64,000 nucleotides of DNA. Source: Weissella confusa (GTDB lineage: Bacteria > Bacillota > Bacilli > Lactobacillales > Lactobacillaceae). Positions within the stretch are counted from its first letter, which is position 1. Each line of letters opens with the position of its first letter. Position numbers and translations under genes: made by a program. The notes beneath the pieces are model-generated. The model was not told where the DNA came from, searched no databases, and saw only the letters and a program-made list of their open reading frames with translations. The stretch lies in NCBI GenBank assembly GCA_001436895.1, contig JQAY01000010.1, forward strand, positions 27,984 through 91,983, in the 5' to 3' direction. This document shows positions 46,043 to 55,650 of this stretch, piece after piece.

Positions 46043-47650
46043 ATGAAAAATTCAAAAAAGGCCAAGAAAATCGGGTTATTCCAGCTTGTTATGCTGGGAC
46101 TTGGTTCTCTAATTGGGTCAGGTTGGCTATTTGGTGCTTGGGAAGCTTCTCAAGTTGCAGGTCCAGCCGCTATCATATCCTGGGTAATTGGCGGTATCGT
46201 TATCGGAACAATCGCCTATAACTATATTGAGCTTGGTACGATGTTCCCACAATCTGGTGGGATGAGTAAATACGCACAGTATACCCACGGTTCATTACTC
46301 GGATTCATTGCTTCATGGGCGAACTGGATTTCTTTAATTACGTTGATTCCAATTGAGTCAGTTGCGGCTGTTCAGTATATGAGTTCATGGCCTTGGTCAT
46401 GGGCGAAATGGACGCAGAGCTTCATGGCAAATGGTTCAATTACATCTGAAGGATTATTAGCAGTTTTCTTTTTCATCGCTGTGTTCACGTTGTTGAATTA
46501 CTGGTCAGTGGAGCTATTAACGAACTTTACGAGCTTAATCTCAGTCTTTAAAATTGGGGTGCCGTTGCTAACGATCATCATGTTGACGATGTCAGGTTTT
46601 CACCCAGAAAACTACGGGACATCGTTACACGAGTTTATGCCGTACGGTACGGCCCCAATCTTTGCAGCCACGACGGTTTCGGGGATTATTTTCTCATTTA
46701 ACGCCTTTCAAACAGTTATCAACATGGGAAGTGAAATCGAAAATCCCAAGCGAAATATCGGTCGCGGTATCGTTTATTCACTACTAATTAGTGGTGTATT
46801 GTATATTTTGCTTCAAAGCACTTTCATCACAGCTTTGAAGCCGGACATGATTGCAGCTAGCGGTTGGCACGGCATAAACTTTGCATCACCGTTTGCTGAC
46901 TTGGCAATTTTGCTTGGTATTCATTGGCTGTCAGTGTTGCTGTATATGGACGCATTCGTTTCACCGTTTGGTACTGGTGTATCATTCGTAGCGTCGTCTA
47001 GTCGTACATTGGCGGCCATGGTTTCTAATAACCATATTCCAAAATTCGTCGGTAAGATTAACGAAAAATACGGTACGCCCCGTATCGCAATGGTGGTTAA
47101 TGCCATTCTAAGTATGCTGATGGTGTCTATTTTCCGTTCATGGGGAACGTTGGCTAGTGTTATCTCAACGTCAACATTGATTGCCTACCTAACCGGCCCT
47201 GTCACAGTTATTTCATTACGCGAAATGGCACCTGAATTCAACCGCCCATTCCGCGGTAAGATTCTAAAGGTTATGGCGCCACTATCATTTGTTTTGGCGT
47301 CGCTAGCGACTTACTGGGCGATGTGGCCCACGACAGTTCAGGTTATTTTAGTTATCTTGCTCGGATTGCCCTTCTACTTTTACTACGAGTGGCGCACTGG
47401 TTTCAACAAGACGAAACGTGCGTTTGAGGGTAGTTTCTGGATGATTGGCTATTTGATTTTTATCTCAATCATGTCATACATCGGATCGAAGGAATTTAAC
47501 GGTCAAAATTGGATTCATTATCCATTTGATTTCATTGTCATTATTGCTGGCTCACTGTTGTTCTATTATTGGGGAACTGTTAGTCACGTGATGACCAAAT
47601 ACTTTAAGCAAGCGCAACGCGTTAATGCGAAAGTGAAAGTTAAAAAGTAA
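46043..47650 (+). CDS. APC superfamily amino-acid permease
   Basis: 535 residues, larger than the 39177 permease, with about 12-14 helices. Helix-1 signature GLGSLIGSGWLFGAWEASQVAGPAA, PQSGGMSKYAQYTHG and EIENPKRNIGRGI mark the APC fold. The long C-terminal part adds two helices. Substrate unknown. Monocistronic, with a palindrome over its ribosome site that may control it. Confidence 0.9.
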   Translation: MKNSKKAKKIGLFQLVMLGLGSLIGSGWLFGAWEASQVAGPAAIISWVIGGIVIGTIAYNYIELGTMFPQSGGMSKYAQYTHGSLLGFIASWANWISLITLIPIESVAAVQYMSSWPWSWAKWTQSFMANGSITSEGLLAVFFFIAVFTLLNYWSVELLTNFTSLISVFKIGVPLLTIIMLTMSGFHPENYGTSLHEFMPYGTAPIFAATTVSGIIFSFNAFQTVINMGSEIENPKRNIGRGIVYSLLISGVLYILLQSTFITALKPDMIAASGWHGINFASPFADLAILLGIHWLSVLLYMDAFVSPFGTGVSFVASSSRTLAAMVSNNHIPKFVGKINEKYGTPRIAMVVNAILSMLMVSIFRSWGTLASVISTSTLIAYLTGPVTVISLREMAPEFNRPFRGKILKVMAPLSFVLASLATYWAMWPTTVQVILVILLGLPFYFYYEWRTGFNKTKRAFEGSFWMIGYLIFISIMSYIGSKEFNGQNWIHYPFDFIVIIAGSLLFYYWGTVSHVMTKYFKQAQRVNAKVKVKK

Positions 47651-47653
47651 CTG

Positions 47654-47690
47654 AAAAATGCCGGATGATTCAAGTCATCCGGCATTTTTT
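47654..47690. terminator. Terminator between the APC permease and atypical SDR genes
   Basis: AAAAATGCCGGATGA pairs with TCATCCGGCATTTTT. It works for both convergent genes. Confidence 0.92.
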
Positions 47691-47712
47691 AATGTGAGTT
47701 TTATTTTTAATA

Positions 47713-48447
47713 TTAAGCGCGCCACTTGGTCAAGTACTCGTTAGCGGCTTCAACGTCAGGCACACGCAAACGTTGGCCAGTCATTGACTCAGTGTTCTCA
47801 AAGTGCAACGCACCGATTAGTTCACCAACCATCTTTGACGTCACGTAACTACCCTTGCGGTACAAAGATGGACGAACACGAGTGTTAACTGGGCCAAGAA
47901 TCAATGAGTTAACGTTAAATCGACCGGCCATTTCAACAGCGTAAAGCTCACTCATCATGAGAACAGCTGCGCCAGCTGGGGCAACTGGACCTGAGAACTT
48001 ACTGAAAGCAGCGTCTTCTGCGGAAACGCCACTAATAAACGTGTAGTTTGCACCTTGGCGGAGCAAAGGCATCAAGGTCTTGCTGGCAACAAAGTGAGCC
48101 GTCAACAAACCTTGCATCAACTCTTCCCATTCAGCCTTAGTAATGTCAGTCAAGGCAGCGCCTTGCCACCAACCACCAAGTGATGACACCATTCCGTCTA
48201 GTTGTTCGAAGTTATCAACAATCACATCGTGCATCTTTTGTGCGTCATCTTCGTTTGAAATATCACCGAACAAGTAAAACACGTTCTTACGGAATGGTTG
48301 ATCAACAAACCCTAATGCATCCAACGCTTTTTCTTCAGAACGTGATGGCACTAGTACGGTTGCGCCATTCTCTGCTAAATACTTGACGATTCCCTCACCA
48401 ACGGCCCCGGTTCCACCGGCGACCAAAATAACTTTACCCTCGTACAT
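47713..48447 (-). CDS. Atypical short-chain dehydrogenase/reductase
   Basis: 244 residues. N-terminal nucleotide site AGGTGAVGEGIVKYL and the later LGGWWQG segment fit the SDR fold. The active-site YxxxK is missing: after FISGVSAEDAAFSKFSGP the region reads APAGAAVLMMSELYAVEM. It probably binds NAD(P) but the chemistry is uncertain. Ribosome site AGAGG precedes ATG 48447. Single gene. Confidence 0.8.
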   Translation of the reverse strand: MYEGKVILVAGGTGAVGEGIVKYLAENGATVLVPSRSEEKALDALGFVDQPFRKNVFYLFGDISNEDDAQKMHDVIVDNFEQLDGMVSSLGGWWQGAALTDITKAEWEELMQGLLTAHFVASKTLMPLLRQGANYTFISGVSAEDAAFSKFSGPVAPAGAAVLMMSELYAVEMAGRFNVNSLILGPVNTRVRPSLYRKGSYVTSKMVGELIGALHFENTESMTGQRLRVPDVEAANEYLTKWRA

Positions 48448-48544
48448 ATTGTTTGCCTCTTGTTTCGTTAATTCGTATGGCTATCATACCTAGTTTCGGC
48501 GCGCGGGTGTTGCAAAAAGGGAACATTTTTAAATGAATGAACGC

Positions 48545-49423
48545 TTATTTATCAGTGTATTCGCGGATGACCTGCAAGATGTCAGCACGGGCGTCGTTGA
48601 CATGGACGCTTTCACGGGCTAGCAGATAGATGTCAAATGTTGGTAAGTCGTCATTTAATAACTTGATAAAGTGCATGTCACGATCAGTTTCTTGTAAGGC
48701 TAACGTCGTAATTAATGTCATCCCAAGTCCTTCCTTCACTACCCCTTTCAAAGCCTCGACGTTTGAAGTTGTGTAGAGAATGCGTGGAAACGTTTCGGTG
48801 TTATTTGTGAGTTCTTTAAACACGCGACTATGAATGAAGCCTTCGTTTAATAGAATGAAATCTTCATCAGCAACATCTTCAAAGTACATTTCATCAGGTA
48901 AATCTTTGTTTGTTGTTGCGAGTACAAATGGGAAGGATGCGACCTTTTGGGCAATAACGCCAGGAATGTGAACCTGATCAATCGAGGCGATTAAACCAAA
49001 ATTTAGTTTACCGTCCGCGATTTGCGCCATTAAATCCGCACTACCCATTTCGACCGCTTCGAAATTAGGCAGCAAATGACGTTTAGCTAACTGACGGGTT
49101 ACCGGCATAAAATAGTAAGTTCCGATAATTGGCGGTAAACCAAACCGTAATTTTTTCAAGGAATGCAGACGGACTTCTTCCTTAGTGAACGCAATTTCAC
49201 TTTGGATTTGCTTGGCTAGTTCCAAAACTAGTTCCCCAGTACGCGTCAGTTCAACTGATTTCTTTGAAGCGTGGCGCTCCAACAATTCACTGTCGAATTC
49301 TTCTTCTAATCGTTTGATTGCGTACGTGATGGTTGGCTGTGTGACACCAAACTGCTCTGATACAGCTGTGAACTGCTTTAACTCCGCAAGGGCAGAGAAG
49401 TAAGACAAGTCTTTAAAGTTCAT
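48545..49423 (-). CDS. mleR: LysR-type regulator of the malolactic operon (MleR-like)
   Basis: 292 residues from ATG 49423 (GGGGCG upstream). N-terminal winged HTH (FSALAELKQFTAVSEQFGVTQPTITYAIKRLEEEF) and C-terminal effector domain. Divergently placed 131 bases from the malolactic enzyme gene, the usual mleR position, where it is expected to activate mle genes in response to malate. Confidence 0.88.
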   Translation of the reverse strand: MNFKDLSYFSALAELKQFTAVSEQFGVTQPTITYAIKRLEEEFDSELLERHASKKSVELTRTGELVLELAKQIQSEIAFTKEEVRLHSLKKLRFGLPPIIGTYYFMPVTRQLAKRHLLPNFEAVEMGSADLMAQIADGKLNFGLIASIDQVHIPGVIAQKVASFPFVLATTNKDLPDEMYFEDVADEDFILLNEGFIHSRVFKELTNNTETFPRILYTTSNVEALKGVVKEGLGMTLITTLALQETDRDMHFIKLLNDDLPTFDIYLLARESVHVNDARADILQVIREYTDK

Positions 49424-49447
49424 TGCGACGCCCCTTCTTTCGTTAAT

Positions 49448-49496
49448 ATAAATTAATTTTATCATATCTGTTTAATTTGACTATAAAAATTTATAG
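49448..49496. promoter_or_regulatory. LysR-type binding motifs between mleR and mleA
   Basis: ATAAATTAATTTTAT (49448-49462) and CTATAAAAATTTATAG (49481-49496) are dyads of T-N11-A type, 33 bases apart, as in LysR recognition and activation sites. Confidence 0.5.
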
Positions 49497-49554
49497 GTAG
49501 TAGACTGGGCACCGTTAAGAAATTATTTATAGATTTAAGGGAGATGTTTACACC

Positions 49555-51180
49555 ATGCGTGGACAAGAAATTTTAAACAACCCCTTCTTGAATAAGGGTA
49601 CTGCCTTTACTGAGGAAGAGCGTGCAGAACTTGGTTTGACTGGTATGTTGCCAGCCCATGTTCAAACGATTCAAGAGCAAGCTGATCAAGCTTATGCCCA
49701 ATACCTAACGAAGGTTAACGACGTTGAAAAGCGTATTTTCCTTTCAACGTTGTTCGACACGAACCGCACATTGTTCTACTACTTGGTAGATCAACACGTT
49801 GCTGAGTTCATGCCAGTTGTCTACGACCCAACAATCGCAGACACGATTGAAAACTACTCAGCATTGTTTGTGAACCCACAAAACGCTGCGTTCTTGGACA
49901 TCAACCACCCAGAGAACATCGAGGCCACGTTGAAGAACGCTGCTGATGGTCGTGACATTAAGTTGTTGGTTGCCACTGATGCTGAAGGTATCTTGGGAAT
50001 CGGTGACTGGGGTGTCCAAGGTGTTGATATCGCTGTTGGTAAGTTGATGGTTTACACGGCTGCCGCTGGTATCGACCCTGCTTCAGTTTTGCCAGTTTCT
50101 GTTGATGCTGGTACGAACCGCAAGGAATTGTTGGAAGACCCACTATACTTGGGAAACCGTCACGAACGTGTTCGTGGTGACCAATACTTCGAGTTCATTG
50201 ATAAGTTTGTTAAGACGGCGCAATCATTGTTCCCAGAGATGTACTTGCACTTTGAAGACTTCGGTCGTTCAACGGCAACGAAGATTTTGAACACGTACAA
50301 GAATGACTGGCCAACGTTTAACGATGACATTCAAGGTACTGGAATCGTTGTAACGTCAGCTGTTTTGGGTGCCTTGGCTATTACTGGTGAAGACATCAAG
50401 TCACAAACGTACTTGACGTACGGTGGTGGTTCAGCTGGTACGGGTATTGCTAACCGTGTCTTGGCTGAGTTTATGCAACAAGGTTTGTCAGAAGAAGAAG
50501 CTCGCAAGCACTTCTACATGGTTGACCGTCAAGGATTGTTGTTCGACGATGACGAAACGTTGACGCCTGAGCAAAAGCCATTCGCCCGTTCACGTTCAGA
50601 ATTTGAGAACGCTGACGAGTTGACGGACTTGTTGTCAGTTGTTAAGGCTGTTAAGCCAACGGTTTTGGTTGGTACATCAACTAACCCTGGTTCATTTACC
50701 AAGGAAGTCGTTGAAGCAATGGTTGCCAACACGGATCACCCAAAGATCTTCCCGTTGTCAAACCCTACGAAGTTGCACGAAGCAATGCCAGATGATTTGA
50801 TCAAGTGGTCAGATGGTAAGGCATTGGTTGCAACTGGTGTGCCTGTTGACCCTGTTACGGCTTCAAACGGCGTAACGTACGAAATCGGACAAGCTAACAA
50901 CATGTTGGTTTACCCTGGTTTGGGATTGGGTACGATTGTTGCCAAGGCTAAGGTCTTGTCAGATGGTATGATTTCAGCTGCTGCCCACGCTTTGGGTGGT
51001 ATGGTCGATGCCTCACAACCTGGTGCCCCTGTTTTGCCACCTGTTTCACGTTTGTCAGAAATGTCATTCCGTGTTGCGGTTGCCGTGGCTAAGCAAGCGA
51101 TTGCTGAAGGATTGAATCAAGTTGAAATTGACGACGTTGAAGCTGCTGTTAAGGCTGCTCAATGGACGCCTGAATACTAA
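49555..51180 (+). CDS. mleA: Malolactic enzyme
   Basis: Converts L-malate to L-lactate and CO2 with bound NAD+ and Mn2+, raising pH and building proton motive force. 541 residues, the normal size. Malic-enzyme-family blocks [47 protein letters not shown] and the NAD site [10 protein letters not shown] are present. GGGAGATG precedes ATG 49555. Very uniform TTG/GTT/GCT codon use suggests high expression. Cotranscribed with the permease that follows. Confidence 0.97.
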   Translation: MRGQEILNNPFLNKGTAFTEEERAELGLTGMLPAHVQTIQEQADQAYAQYLTKVNDVEKRIFLSTLFDTNRTLFYYLVDQHVAEFMPVVYDPTIADTIENYSALFVNPQNAAFLDINHPENIEATLKNAADGRDIKLLVATDAEGILGIGDWGVQGVDIAVGKLMVYTAAAGIDPASVLPVSVDAGTNRKELLEDPLYLGNRHERVRGDQYFEFIDKFVKTAQSLFPEMYLHFEDFGRSTATKILNTYKNDWPTFNDDIQGTGIVVTSAVLGALAITGEDIKSQTYLTYGGGSAGTGIANRVLAEFMQQGLSEEEARKHFYMVDRQGLLFDDDETLTPEQKPFARSRSEFENADELTDLLSVVKAVKPTVLVGTSTNPGSFTKEVVEAMVANTDHPKIFPLSNPTKLHEAMPDDLIKWSDGKALVATGVPVDPVTASNGVTYEIGQANNMLVYPGLGLGTIVAKAKVLSDGMISAAAHALGGMVDASQPGAPVLPPVSRLSEMSFRVAVAVAKQAIAEGLNQVEIDDVEAAVKAAQWTPEY

Positions 51181-51204
51181 TCGAATATAGGAGATATTTG
51201 GGAA

Positions 51205-52155
51205 ATGTCTGCATTGCTAACTTCAATCTCATCTGTTGTTGAGATTATCTTCGTGATTGCTTTGGGTTACTTCCTCCGCAACGGTGGTAAGTTCCAAGAC
51301 TCATTCAAGCACGATATCGAATTCTTGATCATGAAGGTTGCGTTGCCTTTGAACATCTTCGTTGGTGTTTTGGACAACTTGACCCGTTCAAAGTTGATTT
51401 CACTTTCTGGTTCATTGATCTTTGTGATTATTTCTTTTGCCTTTGGTTACCTAGTAGCTTGGCTTTTGACAAAGATTATGAAGGTGCCTGCCGGTCGTCG
51501 TGGAACGTTCATTAACATGTTCGTTAATGCCAACACGATTTTCATTGGTTTGCCTTTGAACTTGGCATTGTTTGGTGAACACTCATTGTCATTCTTCTTG
51601 GTTTACTACTTGGCTAACACGGTTTCAACGTGGGCCATCGGTATCTTCTTCATCCAAAACGACGGTCCTAAGGTCGCTGACAAGAAGTTCAACTGGAAGA
51701 AGTTGTTGCCTGCCCCATTGCTAGGATTTATCGTGGCTTTGGTATGGTTGTTGCTAGATTTGCCTTTGCCTACGTTGGTTGATAAGACGTTCTCAATGGT
51801 TGGTGGTGTCGTAACGCCATTGTCATTGATCTACATTGGTATTGTCTTGGCTGACGCTGGTTTGAAGTCAATCCACTTCGATCGCGACACAATCGTTGCT
51901 TTGCTTGGTCGTTTCGTCTTCGCTCCTGCCGTTATGATTGTTATCATGATGATGTTTAAGGGTGCGATGGACATTCCATCAGTTGAGCAAGGTACTTTGA
52001 TAATCCAAGCTGCTGCCCCTGGATTGGCTGTGTTGCCTATCTTGGTCGGTGAAGCTAAGGGTGACGTTGAATACGCAACAAACGTTGTGACGACGTCTAC
52101 TGTCCTATTCGTGATTGTTGTGCCAATCTTGATGCAAATCATCACGATGTTGTAA
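51205..52155 (+). CDS. mleP: Malate permease (AEC family)
   Basis: 316 residues, about ten helices. AEC landmarks MFVNANTIFIGLPLNLALFGEHSL and TPLSLIYIGIVLADAG. It sits 24 bases behind the malolactic enzyme gene with TAGGAGA as ribosome site, the standard mleA-mleP order, so malate uptake/lactate exchange is the expected role. Shares the biased codon use of mleA. Confidence 0.94.
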   Translation: MSALLTSISSVVEIIFVIALGYFLRNGGKFQDSFKHDIEFLIMKVALPLNIFVGVLDNLTRSKLISLSGSLIFVIISFAFGYLVAWLLTKIMKVPAGRRGTFINMFVNANTIFIGLPLNLALFGEHSLSFFLVYYLANTVSTWAIGIFFIQNDGPKVADKKFNWKKLLPAPLLGFIVALVWLLLDLPLPTLVDKTFSMVGGVVTPLSLIYIGIVLADAGLKSIHFDRDTIVALLGRFVFAPAVMIVIMMMFKGAMDIPSVEQGTLIIQAAAPGLAVLPILVGEAKGDVEYATNVVTTSTVLFVIVVPILMQIITML

Positions 52156-52237
52156 TTAAATACTTAGGGATGTGGCCTGTGCGCAAACGAACATGCAGAA
52201 CACTTTTACTAAACTAGTGCATGTCACATCACCTATC

Positions 52238-52273
52238 AAAAAGACCTCGGAATTTTGGTTCCAAGGTCTTTTT
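52238..52273. terminator. Bidirectional terminator between mleP and the MFS gene
   Basis: AAAAAGACCTCGGAA pairs with TTCCAAGGTCTTTTT. Confidence 0.88.
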
Positions 52274-52275
52274 AG

Positions 52276-53322
52276 TTATTTCAAAATTTTCACAGTCAAG
52301 CCTAACATGACCGCAACCAAGATGAAGCCAATTAGTGGCATGGTTGTTGCCCCCGCTGCTTGATAAACCCAACCAGTGATTAGCGGTAAGACCACCATCC
52401 CAGCTTGGCAAAAAGCTAGATTGCGACTAACCATCAACTTGGCCGTTTGATCATCGTGTCGTTCATACGGCACCATCCCACCGAACGTCAGTACGATATG
52501 CCCTAAAATCAATTGCTTGTTTGAGAACCATTTCGTCGTCAACCCAGTTAGGAAACGGCCGACCATTAAGCCGGCCCAAAATAGTGTGGTGGCATTCGCT
52601 GCTAATGAGTCAGATAGTTTCAAGCGATCGACTGCATAACTAGATAAGTACTTACCCACAACCAATTCAACCGAATAGAAGAAATAGAAGATTGGTAATA
52701 GCCAGTCAGCTCCCCTTAATTTGCCACCAGTCTCAGTTGCTGTATCAGAACCATTATCTTTTTCTGCAAATTCTTGTCGTGTTTGATAAACAAACAGCAT
52801 AATCAACAGTTGCAAGACACCAATGATTAGGACACCGATGCGCCAGCCAGTTGGGAACAATAGACTAATGGCGAGGATAAGCGAACTCAACGTGACACCG
52901 ACACCATACATGCCGTGCAAAATGCTCATCAAGCCACTTGTAAAGTGCTTGGCGGCGTAGTCGTTTACAGCGATATCAATTGCCCCTTGTCCTAAGCCGA
53001 GCGCTACAGAAGCTAAAATAAGCAGGATTGTGGCCTCTCCCCATAGCAACAGCAAAATACCAATCATGACAAATCCCATACTCATGAGCATGATTGATGC
53101 CATCGTCATTGCTTTTGCAAGTCTAGGATAAAGCAACGTCGATATGAAGGAGAATGCCAGGCTAATCATTGTCAAATACCCAACGTAGTCAACGTTCACG
53201 TGGTATGTTTGACGGACAGCCGGCCAAGCACTACCCATAATGGCATCTGGCAAACCAAGCCCGATATAGATTAAAAAGTTCACCAGAATAATGAACGTTC
53301 CGATTTTAACTGGTTTTGTCAT
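52276..53322 (-). CDS. MFS transporter, apparently missing one helix
   Basis: 348 residues, shorter than the usual 390-400. Helices 1-9 and 11-12 can be placed. After helix 9 (LILGHIVLTFGGMV) comes a charged stretch (PYERHDDQTAKLMVSRN) where helix 10 should be, then helix 11 (AGMVVLPLITGWVYQ). The other frames there contain stops, so an internal deletion is more likely than a frameshift. Substrate unknown. It may be non-functional. Confidence 0.75.
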   Translation of the reverse strand: MTKPVKIGTFIILVNFLIYIGLGLPDAIMGSAWPAVRQTYHVNVDYVGYLTMISLAFSFISTLLYPRLAKAMTMASIMLMSMGFVMIGILLLLWGEATILLILASVALGLGQGAIDIAVNDYAAKHFTSGLMSILHGMYGVGVTLSSLILAISLLFPTGWRIGVLIIGVLQLLIMLFVYQTRQEFAEKDNGSDTATETGGKLRGADWLLPIFYFFYSVELVVGKYLSSYAVDRLKLSDSLAANATTLFWAGLMVGRFLTGLTTKWFSNKQLILGHIVLTFGGMVPYERHDDQTAKLMVSRNLAFCQAGMVVLPLITGWVYQAAGATTMPLIGFILVAVMLGLTVKILK

Positions 53323-53382
53323 GAGTCGCTCCTAAGTGTGTTAATCATCGTTAGTTTACGATAAAACTATGCCCAAAATATG

Positions 53383-53414
53383 AAAACACGAGACCTGACC
53401 CCAGATCTCGTGTT
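53383..53414 (-). terminator. Terminator of flavoprotein 2
   Basis: Minus-strand AACACGAGA/TCTCGTGTT stem followed by TTTTC. Confidence 0.8.
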
Positions 53415-53427
53415 AATACGTGCACTA

Positions 53428-54759
53428 TTACAATTGACCCCATGCAGATGATGAAATTGATGGGAAAAGGTAAACCATTCGCTCAATTTCAGCAGGACCA
53501 AACTTAAATTCAATTGCTGGCAACAAGGTGTTAATCACATCGTCGGCCTTGTTTGACACTTCAGTCGCACCAACTAACTTGTGAGCCTTGTCGAAGATTA
53601 AGATATTGTCGCCGATTGTCTCCTTGTCAACTTGGCGGTACCAATCATCAGGAATGTGGTTCGTTTCAATCGTGTACAACTCAGGATTAGCTTCCGCTTC
53701 AGCAACGGTGACACCCACCTGAGCCAAACGTGGTGATGTGAAGACAACAGATGGGATTGCTGGATAAACAATCGGTTCAGTCGTTTCACCGGCAAATGTG
53801 TGCATCAAGTAGAGTGATTCAAAGACAGCCGTTGGCGTTAGCTTTGGTTGCACCTTATCAATCACATCCCCAGACGCATAGATATTTGATACTGATGTCC
53901 GCAGGTAATCATCTACCGTGATACCAGCCGGTGTGTAATTAACACCCACTTCTTCTAAACCAAGATTCTCGACATTTGGTACACGACCAGTTGCGTCAAG
54001 CACCCAATCAGTTTCGATGTTCAAGTCTTGTCCACGAACAACCAAGCCTTCTGCCCCTTGGACAATTGCTTCAACGGCAGTTTCGCGAATAAAGGTCACA
54101 CCGTGCTTTTCCAAATCAGCGATGATTTGTTCAACGAATGGTTGGTGATAAGCCTTCAATGCTTCCTTGCCACGCAAAATGACCGTCACATCTGAACCGG
54201 CTGCATTTGCCATCGTGGCGAACTCCATAGCGATGTAACCACCACCAATGATTGTTAGTCGTTCAGGCATGTCAGTCAAATTCAAAAAGTCCTCTGAATC
54301 GTGTGCCAAGTCTGAACCAGGAATTGTCAAACGGTGTGGACGAAGCCCAGTTGAAATAACAATCTTATCCGCAGTCTTCGCTTCGCCGTTCACCATCACC
54401 GTGTGGGCATCAGCCAACGTACCACGACCAAACAGAACATCAACATTAGTTGAGTCCATCAAACCTTGGATGAATGCTGGCAAGCCATCAATCACCTCAT
54501 GCTTGTGGGCTTGGTTTTCAGCCCAATCAATTTTAGTTTCGCCGTTAACAATACCGTGCACTTCTTCCAAGTGACGTTGCATTGCAACTGGTGAATCTAA
54601 GACAATTTTCGCGTTGCAACCGCGATTTGGGCAGGTACCGCCGACCAAATCTTGTTCAACAACGCCAACCTTTTTCCCTTTCGCTCCCAATGGAATTGCA
54701 CCATCAAACGTTCCGTGTCCTGATCCAATGTACAGCACATCGTAATCGTAGTTTGCCAT
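53428..54759 (-). CDS. Pyridine nucleotide-disulfide oxidoreductase-like flavoprotein 2
   Basis: 443 residues, a paralogue of the 33231 gene. FAD motif GSGHGTFDG, redox pair in CPNRGC (C43, C48), NAD(P) motif IIGGGYIAMEFA. As in the paralogue, the C-terminal HPTxxE is replaced (FPSISS). AGGAGGC precedes ATG 54759. Upstream lies a TTCCGT-N11-ACGGAA inverted repeat (54799-54821) and then a tetR gene, which may regulate it. No ATATCGT site here. Confidence 0.86.
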   Translation of the reverse strand: MANYDYDVLYIGSGHGTFDGAIPLGAKGKKVGVVEQDLVGGTCPNRGCNAKIVLDSPVAMQRHLEEVHGIVNGETKIDWAENQAHKHEVIDGLPAFIQGLMDSTNVDVLFGRGTLADAHTVMVNGEAKTADKIVISTGLRPHRLTIPGSDLAHDSEDFLNLTDMPERLTIIGGGYIAMEFATMANAAGSDVTVILRGKEALKAYHQPFVEQIIADLEKHGVTFIRETAVEAIVQGAEGLVVRGQDLNIETDWVLDATGRVPNVENLGLEEVGVNYTPAGITVDDYLRTSVSNIYASGDVIDKVQPKLTPTAVFESLYLMHTFAGETTEPIVYPAIPSVVFTSPRLAQVGVTVAEAEANPELYTIETNHIPDDWYRQVDKETIGDNILIFDKAHKLVGATEVSNKADDVINTLLPAIEFKFGPAEIERMVYLFPSISSSAWGQL

Positions 54760-54798
54760 GATTCTGCCTCCTAAAGGGTGTGTATGCGATTTTCAGTA

Positions 54799-54821
54799 TT
54801 CCGTGTCTCTCACCTACGGAA
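54799..54821. promoter_or_regulatory. Inverted repeat upstream of flavoprotein 2
   Basis: TTCCGT (54799-54804) and ACGGAA (54816-54821) with an 11-base centre, 40 bases before the gene. Candidate site for the nearby TetR-type regulator. Confidence 0.4.
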
Positions 54822-54896
54822 CACATCTATTGTATCTAAAATGTAAGTGAATTGCATATTATCTGCTTGTTCTTTAGAAGTTTTTGGCAAATGACG

Positions 54897-54931
54897 CAAA
54901 AAAGCACCTCAGATGGGCCATCAGAGGTGCT
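54897..54931 (-). terminator. Terminator of the tetR gene
   Basis: Minus-strand AGCACCTC/GAGGTGCT stem then T6. Confidence 0.9.
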
Positions 54932-54936
54932 GAAAG

Positions 54937-55509
54937 TTACTTAAACAACGCACGGGTTGCAAGTTGGATAAGTGTATTAAGTTCATCTTCACTAACGCTC
55001 AGATTATTACGCAGACGTGACTGCATGAGCCATTGCATTGGCTGCAAGGCCTGGGCTACGATGATATCCACGTTGGCAGTGGTTAGCAGTTGTTGCTGAT
55101 ACGCTTGCTTGATAACCGTTAACATAGCAGGACTCAACAATGACCCTTCGCCTTGCATATCGTCAGGCAAAAATTCAGGATTGGCGACCATCGTGGCCAT
55201 GAAAGCAACTTGTTTTGGATGCTTCTCGAAATTAGCCGCGTAATCACGCATCAATGTTGCAAACTGATCTTGAGGCGTGAGCGTTTGATCTGGCATTGGT
55301 AGTTGCGTGATTAAATTTTCTTGTACTTTACTGAATAGTTGGCCCAATAAATCAGCCTTGTTTTCATAATAAATATAGGTGGTCGCAACCGATACGCCGG
55401 CGCGTTTTGCTAGTTTATTGATGCTTAAATTCGCAATTCCTGATTCTTCCACTAAATCAAACGTTGCGTTTTCTAAAGCTTGAATCTTATTCTCATCTCG
55501 TGTTCGCAT
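54937..55509 (-). CDS. TetR/AcrR family transcriptional regulator
   Basis: 190 residues. The N-terminal HTH is typical (ATFDLVEESGIANLSINKLAKRAGVSVATTYIYYENKADLL, about 15-55), with a helical ligand domain after it. It lies between the SMR pair and flavoprotein 2 on the same strand. Either could be its target. Ligand unknown. Confidence 0.92.
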   Translation of the reverse strand: MRTRDENKIQALENATFDLVEESGIANLSINKLAKRAGVSVATTYIYYENKADLLGQLFSKVQENLITQLPMPDQTLTPQDQFATLMRDYAANFEKHPKQVAFMATMVANPEFLPDDMQGEGSLLSPAMLTVIKQAYQQQLLTTANVDIIVAQALQPMQWLMQSRLRNNLSVSEDELNTLIQLATRALFK

Positions 55510-55618
55510 ACATTATTCCCTATCAATTGCTAAAATCGTTACTCCCCAGTAAATCGATGCTCAGCAAAGTCTTTTCTATCTCTTAATCGTAACGGTTATG
55601 ACGCAAATGAGCAACAAT

Positions 55619-55644
55619 AAAAAAAGAGGGGCGCTCCCCTCTTT
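55619..55644 (-). terminator. Terminator of the SMR pair
   Basis: Minus-strand GAGGGG/CCCCTC stem with T7 after it. Confidence 0.88.
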
Positions 55645-55650
55645 CTCTCG

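Noticed and set aside
54760..54860. ATATCGT operator upstream of flavoprotein 2
   Set aside because: Not present. A different inverted repeat (TTCCGT/ACGGAA) is found, so the two flavoproteins are probably under separate control.
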